Shown one piece after another: positions 37,202 to 48,965 of a stretch of 64,000 bases of DNA. Location: NCBI GenBank assembly GCA_037893245.1, contig JBAIAA010000416.1, positions 434,001-498,000 on the forward strand, in the 5' to 3' direction. This stretch comes from Crossaster papposus (lineage: Eukaryota > Echinodermata > Asteroidea > Velatida > Solasteridae). A program made the position numbers and the translations under genes. Numbering within the stretch: the stretch's first letter is position 1; each line of letters starts with the position of its first letter. The notes under the pieces are model-generated. The model was not told where the DNA came from. It searched no databases and worked only from the letters and a program-made list of their open reading frames with translations.

Positions 37202-37454
37202 AGTGTGTATGTTCCCAACTTTCGCAAAGGTTATGGTAAAACTTACGCAGCCATTTTCTGTGGTTTTTGTTATGCTGTATAATACCCAAATCCTTGATCG
37301 AAAGGTCTATGGACTGAACTACAATACTAACTTGATATTGTTAATTTAATCAACTGTCTAACGTCATATTTCTTAGAAATTGTTGAATTGATGCAGGAAA
37401 TTTTAAGATAAAGAGATTGTGCTTTGGTCATTATACTCACAGCTCCCGCAACGT

Positions 37455-40400
37455 TTAACTAATGGAGGGCTTGGGCATATTACCGGGATAGTCTTCCCTG
37501 GCCTTACGACCCTTGTTCATGTATCCAGACAGCAGGTCAATCGGCAGAGGGAAGATGATGGTGGAGTTCTTCTCAGCAGCGATGGAGTTAAGTGTCTGGA
37601 GATAACGGAGCTGGAGGGCGCCGGGAGACTCAGCGATGATGTCAGCAGCCTCCTTCAGGGCGCGGGAGGCATTCTGCTCACCCTCTGCAGCGATCACCTG
37701 ACAGACCACGACAAATAAAAATATCAAATCTATGCCAATGGGTCTCTTCTCGACACATTGTCGTGCTTCCTGAAATCAAGTGCAGGTCCCAGTTCTAATG
37801 TCAGATTTATTTTACCTTTGCGCGGGCCTCCCTGGAGGCTTCAGCCTCAGCAGCCATGACACGCTGCATCTGAGTTGGCAGACGAACGTCTTTGCTGTTG
37901 GAAACAACACGAAATTCGGTATAATTTAAACAGGCAGAACATGGGCTAGTGGTTATTATTGGGGTTTGTGAGTTATGATCAGAGGGTCAAGGGTTCGAAT
38001 CCTGCTGCTGGCCATATGTTATTATTTAAATTATTGGGCCACAGCGGCAGAGGGTGAGAAAAGAACCGCTTTGCCAACCTGACTCCCATTGTGTTCTTGG
38101 GCAATCCACTTTACCCCTACTTGCCTCTCCATTAAAAGTATAAATGGGAACAAGCATTATTGGAAGTAACCTGCGATGGAGTTGCATCCGATCAAGGAAG
38201 ACAAATTAAATGTTCTCTGTTGTGCTTGTCCTGGGTGGTTTAAATAGCAATTGCAAGCTTTTTGCGTTAACTTACATCTCGACTCTCTCTACTTTGACAC
38301 CCCAGGGATCGGTAGCACCATCCAACAGCGACTGCAGGGTGTAGCTGATCTCGTCCCGGTGGCTCAACACCTCAGCCAGGGTCTTGGTGCCCAAGACGTT
38401 ACGCAGGGTGGTAGCGGCAAGGAGCTCAGTGGAACGCTTGTAGTTCTCCACGTTGATGATCGCCATGGTGGGGTCCTGCACGCGGAAGTAGACCACTGCG
38501 TCTACAGTCACGGTCACGCTGTCTTTGGACAGGATCTGAAGATTCAATTCAAATAGTGTTTACCCAAATGAAAAAGAAATACTCAAACCACAATGGTCAT
38601 GAAAAAAACATTGATGGCTTCTGACAAAATGCGTCTCTGAGACACAACTTTGCGCTTTTCATTATTTTCTTCAAGATGAAAGCATGCTAGAAGGAATAAT
38701 TTTAGACTCATTATACTATCTTTACATTAATGTTTGGATAGTTGCAAAAGGTATACTGTCCCTTTAATGCAGTGAGCCCCCAATAGTGACTATATAAACA
38801 GTGAATTACCCAACAAATAGTTTCAAGTCTTCTCCCAACCTTGTCCAATATTACACAGTGTCCTCAATATTATTATTCCCCCAGGAAATAGTCTACCTCC
38901 TGGGGTGGCACATCAAATGACAGCGTTCTAAGATCCACCACTCGGATGTCATCGATGCAAGGGATGATGAAGAACAGACCGGGACCCTTGGGTCCTCCTG
39001 GTAACAGACGACCAACTCGGAAAATAATCGCCCGCTCGTACTCCGCGACAATCTGGAGTCAGTAGAAGGAAAAAACAACAATAAATAAGCGTAATTATCT
39101 GACGATATTGCAATGGAGTCCATATGGGCTAGCACTAGGGCCAATATGACTGAACTCTGTTACATTTATATTAACTCTAACCCTACATGTAGGGTAAATA
39201 ATGATGAAGCATCATACGTGATACAGAGTCGTCAAAAGAAAAACGGAATGGTCTATTTTTAGTATCCTCCTATAAACAAAAATACTAGTCTTAATGGACA
39301 GGGAATCTTTCTAGAAAATAAATATGATACCAAGTTCAACCGTTTCGGTTTAGTAGTTTTCATTCCAGAGGCCTCTTTCTGGAACTTAGTGGGTGAGGGA
39401 GGGGTAGTGTCTGAAGCGCGAAAGAAATGAAAAGGCCTGCCAATTTACCATCGACTTGGTTCCAGCAAAGGTCCCTAAAATGAAAACTACTGGGCCGAAT
39501 TGGGTGATCTTGGTATCATTTTTCATCTAGAAAGATTTCCCGTCGTCTATCCAAACTAGTTCTGGTCGGAGGGTACTGTTAATAGGCCGCCCCGTTTAAT
39601 TTCAAACCATCCTGTATATGTGTACCTTAAAGCAGAACCAAATGGTGAAAGGGAAAGTTAAGGTCACCAGAAGAACAGAGCAGAACCAGAGGACATAGGT
39701 ACAACCTGACATTGTGTGCCCATTGTGATTGTCTGTAGGATTAAACACAGAAAATCAGTTAAGGATATGACAAATTTTAAGTTTTTGTACTTATAATAAA
39801 TAAGCAATAAACATTTTGAATTTGTACACCAATATTACCAATTTTTTTTTTTTTCCCTAAAGCTATTAGTAGTATTAGAAACAAGATACATGTAAATGCA
39901 TATATAGGTTCGTGTGGTTTTTCCGCGCCGATTAATATGCATATCCATATCGCCATCCATGGATCACTTGGGGTCAAACTATCAGCCAATGAACTGAGAG
40001 GTCGTCAAAAAGGTGATAATTCCCAAAATTTTCTCGTATTTTTTCAACATTTATATCATTCCAACACTGTTTTAATCATAATATACAATCTGAGTATTAG
40101 TCCTTTATAATCAATTCTATAGAGAAATTTAGTCATGAAGGCCACTCAGATTTCTAATTTTAAGTCGCTAATTTGAAGTCTACTTAAAAAAAAAATGGAC
40201 AATGCGCCCATCTACTGAGTACTATATACAAAATTGATGTAGGCCTATACATTTACACGCACATTGGCTTGGTCAGATTTTACGAAACAATAGGCCGATG
40301 TTTCGTTGCATATACAAGTAAGGGATTATGTAATACTTACTAGGGAGATTTTATGGGATGCTCTGATTGGCTTATATTGGACTGGCCTTCTTTCAACTAG

Positions 40401-40552
40401 GTATATAACTATAATGTAGTAATAGTATAGGTGCGAATAGTATAAAATTGTTCTCCTTGTAAAACCTGTGATATGCAAAACTTACCCCCCTGTATAGTAT
40501 TAGTATCCCGATCACCTTGACTTGTCCTGTATCTTCCTGTATTGGTCTCCAT
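37455..40552 (-). CDS. STOM: Stomatin-like SPFH membrane protein, copy E
   Basis: Coding exons, minus strand: 40552-40486, 39732-39626, 39052-38897, 38535-38276, 37894-37816, 37697-37455; 912 nt, 303 aa, the longest copy. The N-terminus ([20 protein letters not shown]) is short and polar. The hairpin [13 protein letters not shown] ... [12 protein letters not shown] keeps the first Cys. The SPFH core is [18 protein letters not shown]. The helix reads [16 protein letters not shown], with Val for the usual Ala. The family tail [14 protein letters not shown] is extended by about 17 residues ([18 protein letters not shown]). Intron 4 carries a SINE at the same place as in copy B. Introns and exons follow GT-AG with the shared phases. 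Confidence 0.95.
37935..38230 (+). mobile_element. tRNA-derived SINE in intron 4 of copy E
   Basis: GGGCTAGTGGTTATTATTGG and a B-box-like GGGTTCGAATCC are followed by TTCTTGGGCAATCCACTTTA and AAAGTATAAATGGG. The head begins about 40-45 bp from the exon 5 acceptor, as in copy B. Confidence 0.75.
39285..39560. repeat. Foldback element in intron 2 of copy E
   Basis: GGGAATCTTTCTAGAAAATA and ATGATACCAAG on the left pair with CTTGGTATCATTTTTCATC and AGAAAGATTTCCC on the right. An inner pair, TTTAGTAGTTTTCATT / AAAATGAAAACTACT, also matches. A related structure may lie at 47600-47830. Confidence 0.65.
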
Positions 40553-40920
40553 CTTTATATGCCAGACTAGTCAGGGCACCTACACAAAAAGACCACCGGT
40601 CAAAGATATTAAAATGAGAGGACTTCTAAATGACTGTATCGAGGCCTTAATATGCACTATTCTTTCGCAGCCAACTAGGTTAAGTGGTATTTAAAAAAAA
40701 AAGTTGTTCTGGAACAGCAAGATTGGACTATTATCTGCAAGGTTCACAGTCACTATAAACCATGAAATCATCCACAACAAGATAAATTCATATAGGTCAT
40801 AGCGCCACCAACCGGAAGCAACCTCGCATCGACCAAAAAAGAAAGAGGCAAAAAAACTAACAAACAAACAAACAAACTCAGTATCACTATCAGCTCGCTA
40901 AAAAATAGAGGGCGCTCGAA

Positions 40921-41255
40921 AGTCTCATGTGAGGAGCACTGACCTCTACACCTGGACGGATCATTGTCCATATTCTGCTGTGCTAACACTTGAAGTCGGC
41001 GCGAACTGGAAGTGCAACATGGCGGACCCGAGACGTCACTGCTGTGAGCCAATGAAATGTCTAGGTGTAGAGGTCCGTGGATTTATTCTGTACATTTTGT
41101 ATTTATAAACATTACGTAATACGTATCGTACCAACACCTGGACATTTCATTGGCTCACAGAGTGACGTCGTGGGTCCGCCATGTTGCACTTCTCCGCATG
41201 CCGACTTCAAAATGAAACAATGATGATCTGTCCATGTATAGAGGTCAGTGGTGAG
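40921..41255. repeat. Foldback element upstream of copy E
   Basis: Two arms of about 140 bp, with GAGCCAATGAAATGTC on the left and GACATTTCATTGGCTC on the right, further pairing through the GTCCGCCATGTTGCACTTC block. The spacer is about 50 bp. The inner arms carry ACGTCA half sites. It starts about 370 bp upstream of the copy E ATG. Confidence 0.75.
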
Positions 41256-41491
41256 GAGTCGTGTGACGTCGCCGACCAGTAAAATCAACTTGTTTCCATA
41301 GATCTCAATGATCATATTGATAAATATATGGCCCCGTTTTTGAAATTGTCCCAACTCTCTATAGGCTAAGTCAAGTGTTTCAGACACCAATCAATCAATA
41401 AAAATTGTTTTCGTGATCTTCAATTTTTCTGTTCAATTCCAGTTTCTATTCTTGCGGCTGTCCATTAAAAACAGCGGACGTCCTCAGAACC

Positions 41492-41736
41492 TGGGGCCAA
41501 TTTCACGGAGCTGCTAAGCACACAAATTTGCTTAGCACAAAAAATTCTTGCTCATTAAAAACAAGTTATCAACCAAAATTCTACGTGTTTTTCATGCTAA
41601 GCAAAAAACCAGCTGATTATCAATCAAAAACAATAAAGATCACGTGAAAAATTGGTCTGTAACCTTGTTTTTACCAAGGACAAATTTTCATGCTAAGCAA
41701 ATTGTTGTGCTTAGCAGCTCCGTGAAATTGGCCCCT
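41492..41736. mobile_element. MITE with GGGGCCAATTTCACGGAGC ends
   Basis: Inverted ends of about 35 bp (GGGGCCAATTTCACGGAGC, then TGCTAAGCAC) enclose about 180 bp rich in 'GCTAAGCA' motifs. A diverged relative is at about 7155-7450. Confidence 0.8.
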
Positions 41737-42073
41737 GGTCATTAATACGCAGTGAATTATAGACCGGCGATTCCCTAAATAATCACTCGGGTGGGACTCA
41801 AAACCACGACCTTTTGCTGTCTGGTGTGATCAGTACTTATCACTCAACCACCGAGCTAACTGGGGTCGGCCGGCTGGTTCGAATCTGAATAGCAGTGCAC
41901 CAAAACCAAACAAAGATGGATTTTGCGGTAAATAAAATCCCTGCGCGAGCCCTGCGCGATCGGAAACAGGGGTTATTTTCTCAGACCGAAAACAATCACC
42001 AACAGTTTAGACAGACGCTCAGAAGAAAATGCACGCATATAATTTAAACGAAATAGCCTAGCCTAGTGGCTAT

Positions 42074-42232
42074 TTGTGACCCAGCACGGAGCAAATGAGA
42101 CACTTTGAGGCAAAAATGAAAATTGAGATTTTGATTTTATCATTTAAAGCTAAACAAGCTTTAAATGATGAAATCAAAATCTCAATTTTCATTTTTGACT
42201 CAAAGTGTTTCATTTACTCGTGCTGGGTCACA
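42074..42232. mobile_element. Near-perfect palindromic MITE, copy 2
   Basis: Same palindrome as 4184-4340, from TGTGACCCAGCACGGAGC to its complement TGCTGGGTCACA, with a short AAAGCTAAACAAGCTTT centre. Only a few differences from copy 1 are visible. The flanking dinucleotides are not clean TA here. Confidence 0.9.
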
Positions 42233-42986
42233 TTTGGTAAGTAACAGAACCCACAAGTGGCGTGGACGTCGGTGGAATTGAATCCCGCTTGTTTTGTTTT
42301 GTTAACTTCGCACCCTCAGTCATTAAGCTTTAAATGATTTTAAAAACATGCCATCCCAAAATAATACGATTATTAGCTCCATCGCTAGGCGTGCTGCTAT
42401 CAGCGAAGTTCAGTAGCATCTTCATACAGCTCAAAGACATTTACTGGTCACTCGGGCATCAGGAGTTAAGGTGCCGTCCTGTTTCCTCCCTTGTATGGTG
42501 ATTGGTCTTCGGGCTAATGAATGGACAGGGAAGGAAATGGGTGGGACGGGAACGCCGAGACCTCAGTGGAGTCAGTCGCCCGGTAATGGGTTCATCAAGC
42601 CGTGTAACTTTTGCTCTATGATGAAGGTGCAGTGGGGAAATCCGATTTGCATTTACGCCGGGGCAGCGGTGTGTTATAAAAATCAGACTGTATGGAATTA
42701 TCAGTGACTCGTTACAACTTTGCCAATTTGCCTGAAAACTGAAAGTGAATGGATAGAGCAAGCTTGGGGGTATCACGTTTCGGGATGCGAGTTCGTTTTG
42801 GTGTATTGAAAACGTATTTTGGCTAACCCACCAACAATTAAACATTTTATGAAGGACAAGTATAGACAACAGTTTAATTTTTGTTTGAGAAACACCAGTA
42901 GTATCGGCTTGCACTATTTAGCACTGAACTCTGCTGATTTTACAGTGTGTTTTACTGGGGCTTTAATTATTGTTGTTCAACATTAA

Positions 42987-43373
42987 AGGGATCGTATACG
43001 TTTGGTAATTACTCCAAAAATTAATGGCAATTAAAACTTACTTGGTAAGAAGTACAGCAGCTTTGGATAGTATAATGCATTTTTAGAAACTTTTCACTTC
43101 GAAGTACTGCGGTTACGGGAAAAGATATCACTTTTTAGCCCAACAAATTTGAATCTGAGAAGCGTTACTACAGTGACGTTTCTCAGACTGTGTATTCCAA
43201 TGCAGATTATTCTTCCTGCGTGGACATAACCGCTCCAGATTTTCGGCAAAATTTCGAAATCGCTACCACCTTTTGAAATGAAATTTTTCCAGGTTAGTTT
43301 TATGGTATATATCTACAACTATATAGGATTGAAACAAACAATGGGTTCCAATTACCAAACGTGTACGATCCCT
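42987..43373. mobile_element. TTAA-type MITE, second family
   Basis: Inverted ends AGGGATCGTATACGTTTGG / CCAAACGTGTACGATCCCT enclose 387 bp. TTAA precedes the left end (42983-42986); the right flank is TTGA, probably a mutated TTAA. Confidence 0.8.
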
Positions 43374-44205
43374 TTGATATAAAGATCAATCTGGATTCTA
43401 ATCCACCCTTAATTCACCGATTTTAATTCATTTCGACCATATGGATATAATTGAAGACGGAGTTCATGACGACAAAAGACGATGTAGTCAGTAACTAACA
43501 CAGACCTTAGAGAGTGAGCAAGTCTGGGTAAAAAGGAATACAATATATAATTGGGAAAAAAATATCAAAATAAAAATATTACAAAACATAAGACAACAGT
43601 TTCAGATTCTGATATTGATTTCCACCCGTCTGTGAAATAAAATAAATTTAATGCAAATGCAAATTAATGCATAATACAAGTGAATAGCTGGTTTTATATG
43701 GCTGATAAATAAACACTGTATAAGTGGGTGCATATAATTAACTACAACGTGTATATTCAATATGATTATCGTAGAGGAAAATCAATGGGACAACAATTTA
43801 AAAGTCACCCGTGTACACATTAAATGCTAACAGTAACAGACTACAATAAAATGACGTTTTGACAATCGCTCGGTCCCACCGCCCATACTTGGCGCAAGCA
43901 GATGCGCTTTACATATTTCTGTGAAGGAAACGCACGGCATTCTAGGTAGGGTATCGTGACCATAGATATTATAATTAATACGTATTGCACACAGCGCGCG
44001 CAGCTGAGCAGCGGCGGAACTGGCGACATTCACTAGTCACACGTCACCCAAAATATATTCAATCACAGCTCAAATTTCGCAGCAGCGCTTCTCAGCGCAC
44101 AGTATATAGGCGGTTGGACCGAGCGAAGTTTTGACATGGTTAACTTGACACCACTGTAAATTAAGCCACGCTTCTTCGTTCTTTTGGCAAATCCCGTTTA
44201 TAGAA

Positions 44206-47200
44206 CTATTGTTTATTTATGAGACCGGAGAGCAGATCGATCGGCAGCGGGAAGATGATGGTAGAGTTCTTCTCGGCCGCGATTGAGTTAAGTGTCTGAA
44301 GGTAACGGAGCTGGAGGGCGCCGGGAGACTCAGCGATGATGTCAGCAGCCTCCTTAAGGGCGCGGGCGGCATTCTGCTCACCCTGCGCAGCGATCACCTG
44401 TTTTGTAAGAAGTTGAAAAACGAAGTTGCGTCATAAAACGCATCCTTGTTAAATATCACGTCTCCAATGTCTATATGGAACCCGTGTAACCGATTTTAGA
44501 CGGTTTTACAACCAAAGGGTGAAGATAATGCGTCCAATCGAGTTTTTGGTCAGGATTACCAACAGACTTTTGGTTTGCAAACCAATTGTATTGATAAACG
44601 CAACCAGTTCGTGGTTTTGAATGGATAGTTTTGACCAAAAGATAAGTCAGGGCTCCGTGGTCAAGGTAACCATGCAGTAATCGTCAAAACTCATGAAAAT
44701 AATATTGGCTAAACCCATGGGTTCAGGTATAACTGAAATACTGGTTGAAATAGCCAAAAGTAATGCGACCAAATAAAGTGGTTTAACCAATGTGTTGTTA
44801 GCCTCAGTTGACGCACCTTCGCACGGGCCTCCCTGGACGCTTCAGCCTCGGCGGCCATGGCCCGCTGCATCTGAATCGGCAGACGGACGTCCTTACTGTA
44901 ACAAACGAGGGAGTACATGTACATTAAAAGAGTTATTAACGTAGTGAAATGTGAAAAGTTGAAAACAAAAATTCACAAAAACTTGAGCTAAACATGAACA
45001 TAAACCTAAATGAACAAAAACGTTCATCAGACTTACAGAAGGCAGTTGTGAAGCTTACTTTTTTTTTTTCGTTATTCATATTATTTTGGCCTAACTATGG
45101 ACATAAGTTCTGATGTTATTTATTAAAATTAAAGCTTATAATTTTGTCAATTCAGCGCTTAGAAACACTTGTATTAAGCGCTATATTTATTATTATTATT
45201 ATTATTATTAGTATCGTTTGAAGCTAGTGCTGGTGCATGAAAACTTTCATCTCTGTGAAAGCTGTAGGCTATATTTTGAGAAAATGTGATTTTTGGGTTG
45301 AAAAAAACGGCGACAATTTGTCGGACCTTAAAATCGTATACATGTACTGCGATTGGTCAATTTTTTTAAGGGATGTGGCCTAATGACAGGTAGGTAGTGT
45401 CTGTCAAATTAACAGGGCACACCATGAGAACTTACACTTCGACTCGTTCTACTTTGATACCCCATGGGTCGGTGGCATCATCCAGCTGAGTTTTGAGTCC
45501 GGCGCTGATCTCGTCCCGTTGGCTCAACACCTCAGCCAGGGTCTTGGTACCCAAGATGTTACGCAGGGTGGTAGCGGCAAGGAGCTCCGTGGAACGCTTG
45601 TAGTTCTCTACGTTCAACACGGCCATGGTGGGGTCCTGCACGCGAAAGTAGACTACTGCGTCTACTGTCACAGTCACGCTGTCTTTGGACAGGATCTGCA
45701 AAATAAAGTTGTGCGCGCGTGCCATTTTCAAATTCAGGTAAAGTAAAATTTATAAGTGGTGACCCGCGACGATTACCGATTAATACTGACATTAATAAGG
45801 TTTTTTTAAATTTTCTTGAGTTCATTATTGAGATTATCCATGATGTAATAAAAACCCCATAACCAAACAAAATTGTTATGACAAAAGCGCGAACTCAAAA
45901 TACAGACGCCCTGTTTCGTTAGTCATTATGGAAAGGGTGGTTTTCGGGACAAATTTATACAGCAAATGAAACTTTGTTTTGGCTCATGTCGGAATCCTTT
46001 GCTACATAAATAACTCATAATTTCCTTTCGTGATGTGACAACAAAATATTTCTAGAGGTCAGACAAAGGAACCCACTTCTTGTGGCGGTACATCAAAGGA
46101 GAGAGTCCGGAGATCGAGGACTCGGAATTCATCGATGCACGGCAGAATGAAGAACAGGCCGGGCCCCTTGGGACCACCCGGCAACAGACGGCCAGCCCGG
46201 AAGATGATCGCTCGCTCGTACTCTGCAACCGTCTGGCAAAAAGTCAAAAGTGATCTGGCGACTGAATTATTCTTTAAAAAGCTTATTTGGATTAAAGATC
46301 GAACTGGTACTGAACTCCTTGTGAAATTATTACGTCTGGTTTGCTGTCATTAGAAGAAAATGATCATAGATCCTACAATCCAACATAACTGGGTATTGTT
46401 TAAGTATAGGATACACAATTGGTAATTGCTTGAATTATTATGAATGGGTGTATTTGGTTTTTTTTGGGGGGGCTGCATTTTATAGTAAATATCGTTTAAC
46501 TGACCTGTTCGACGTTTTACAAACATGGATGCCAAGGAAAACAAGAAAACCGGCGTTCGTTTTCAACCGGCGCCGGGCAGTGGTTATTAGTATGATGTTC
46601 TTGGTTTTTCTCATGATCGCCGTTTTTAATTAAAATTCAATTTTTCGGAACAATTATAAGATATCTAGCGCAATCATTTTGCTGGATGCCTACAATCATT
46701 ATTTACTTTTAAATAAGTAATTCCTTAATAATTCGGTAGTGAAAATGTTCGATATCAGCAAATGGTGTATCCTACCTTTAATCTGCACTTATTGCCCCCA
46801 ACATAGGAAATTAATAGAGCATGAGATTCAAGATGTACCGTCCAGCAAATTGCCGGGCTGAATTAATCGTGTGCATCAAGGACAACCCGCTCTGCCTTAA
46901 GTGCTTGGTATACAAACATTGCCAGATTGTTTGTCCCTTGTGCATTATAATGGGCCTCGCTTTCTCATGACTCCTTATGCATAAATTATTACAGTAATGA
47001 ACAGGCTTATGAAACCTCGAATCGCAGGCACCATTTTATTGTTTAATCGTGCGAAAAGTCACCATTATAGCCTTGTTCGCGCGCACAGAACGAAAGCGTT
47101 TTTCCCGTTTTTATTTTGTCCCCTTTAATATCCCACTTTGACCAGAAAGTAATGCATATGAAAAGTTTAGGGCCTTCCCTGAAGAAACAAATTAAATGCG

Positions 47201-48965
47201 AGAAAACAAACTTGAAAAATTGACCCCTGTATACATGGGCCAATTTAGCTTCTGGCCTTACTGCGCATCAATATCTTGTGACTATTTTAGCTGCGTGCAT
47301 CGGCGCTTCGACTTATATTTCTTGAGAACTAGACCAACCTTGAAACAGTAACAGAGAGAAAACGGGAGCGTGAAGACGAATAGGATATAGGAGAGGACGA
47401 CTAGGACACTAGTCGCGCATCCTGGGCCATCCTGTGCCTCGTTTGCTGATATAAAACAAATAAAGAAAGAAGCGATAAAACGAATCGGAATATGACGAAA
47501 GCGCGACCATGTATAATAGGTCAAATAAAAACGGCAACATTATACTTCCAATATCCATGAACCTAAGCCATTGATATATGGATAGGACATTTTGTTAAAA
47601 GAAATATTATACAAGACCTATGCCGAAAGTGGGTTTAGTAGTCTCGATTCCAGTGTCATTTTAGAGAACCAAGGTCAGGGCGGGTTATGTTAACTACGAT
47701 AATCCTAAATTAGAGCTCCTAACAATAGTTCTAGAAAATGGCGCTGGAATCAAAACTACTGCACCTAAATCTTTGGATGGGAATTTATCACAAAAGGTAT
47801 TTGGTAAAACCTCCCATAAAATTGAACAGAAACTTAAAGATGATGAAATAAGCTTTAATTTTATGTGTGTCTCAAACTTCTTAAAGAGTTAGAAGTATTG
47901 TTTTTCCTGAATTTTGGAAGTGGACGTTTTTATTATTGGGATTAAAGTTTGTTATCATCGCATGGTCATTGTAATGGTTCTACATATTGACTATAGTCAA
48001 CTGAAACGTCCATTATAAAAGGGAAATGCATGGTTGAGTAACTTTAGTGTAGAGCAGATCGCCTTGGCAAAAAAAGAAAAGATGACATAGGCCCCTATTG
48101 TTGACTTTGGTACTCGGCACCATTATGGTAATTTTTGACAGAAAGTTTCAGTGCACGTAATTCAGTTTGTTCGCAGTGTATTGTTGAAGTGGCCATGGCA
48201 CCGTCCTCGGTAGCATTGTGTAGGGATCACACCACAAAAAGCCACCGCACAGTGCCAACAAAATAAATGCCAGCCATGTAAAGCTGATGGGGTTGGTTGA
48301 TGACAATAATATGATTGTTGACAGCCAGCGAGGCGTGCAGTCGTGCAAACATATGCGCTATGCGTCTTCTAAGAGTACACAAAGTGGCAAAATCACATCA
48401 GGAAACTGTTTGATTTTCATGCAGTCTGATCACTAATGGTATAATTAATGATCTAATCCAGCCATGGAGGCTCCATGGTCCAGCCCAAACAGCATGAATC
48501 AATGGATCGATAATTCGATGAATCTATGATTCGATGAATCTATATATCATGATTCGATGATTCGATGAATCGATGAAACACTGGTTTTAATGACATGTCC
48601 AAATACAGGATAATTAGAGTACTGTACGGAATGCACTAATTTTTAAGCAAAATACAAATTAGTGTATTTTTGTGTATAAAGTTCCGAGTCATACTGTTTC
48701 GGAGTACATGTACAACTTATTTTTAGAGAATCGAAAAATGATGTGATTGTTTTTAAGCTTGGAAACCAAGGGAGTCTTACTAACTTCTTACGATAAGAGT
48801 AACGCGACGTAATGTACAGTTTATGTTCGTAAAATATGACACATATCATTGGTGTCCCAGTGTTAACGTATATCGATGGTATCGTCAACCTATATAAAAT
48901 GAACTAAGCCATTATTGGTCGCAAGGCCACTTACCTCCATGGACACGGTTGTCACCACGCGCCAT
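44206..48965 (-). CDS. STOM: Stomatin-like SPFH membrane protein, copy F
   Basis: Coding exons, minus strand: 48965-48935, 47445-47339, 46232-46077, 45695-45436, 44895-44817, 44397-44206; 825 nt, 274 aa, the shortest copy. Exon 1 encodes only ten residues ([10 protein letters not shown]) plus one base, and was placed by its ATG and GTAAGT donor in the right phase. The hairpin ([17 protein letters not shown] ... [11 protein letters not shown]) differs most after copy D. The SPFH core [18 protein letters not shown], the helix [16 protein letters not shown] and the tail [15 protein letters not shown] are normal. Donors of exon 2 (GTTGGT) and exon 3 (GTGGGT) are weak but lie at the conserved junctions. 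An AATAAA overlaps the last codons (Asn-Lys) and may serve as poly(A) signal. Exon 1 is the least certain part. Confidence 0.92.
46404..46777. mobile_element. TTAA-flanked MITE, copy 2
   Basis: 374 bp between TTAA duplications (46400-46403 and 46778-46781). The body aligns along its length with 35716-36059: shared ATTGGTAATTGCTTGAATTA, CGTTTAACTGACCTGT and CATTTTGCTGGATGCCTA. It lies in intron 2 of copy F. Confidence 0.85.
48500..48580. repeat. Short tandem repeat of 'gattcgatga' type
   Basis: Eight or so imperfect copies of GATTCGATGA / GAATCGATGA in intron 1 of copy F. Confidence 0.8.

Larger units (their letters stand above)
34308..37454. other. Intergenic between copies D and E, repeat-filled
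   Basis: No gene supported. Holds a CCCTAAC-type element (34792-35310), a TTAA-type MITE (35716-36059) and another CCCTAAC-type element (36976-37201). Little obvious unique sequence remains next to the promoter of copy D. Confidence 0.6.
40553..44205. other. Intergenic between copies E and F, repeat-filled
   Basis: No gene is supported. Contains four foldback or MITE elements (40921-41255, 41492-41736, 42074-42232, 42987-43373). A tRNA-like SINE fragment lies at about 41795-41890 (GAGCTAACTGGGGTC, GGTTCGAATC); a similar fragment lies at 4085-4150. Confidence 0.6.

Noticed and set aside
42459-42914. 151-codon minus-strand frame
   Set aside because: No recognisable motif; overlaps repeat-filled intergenic DNA and has no matching exons nearby.
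48148-48348. 66-codon hydrophobic frame in intron 1 of copy F
   Set aside because: Contains a membrane-like segment ([16 protein letters not shown]) but does not match the stomatin hairpin pattern and has no supported splice links.
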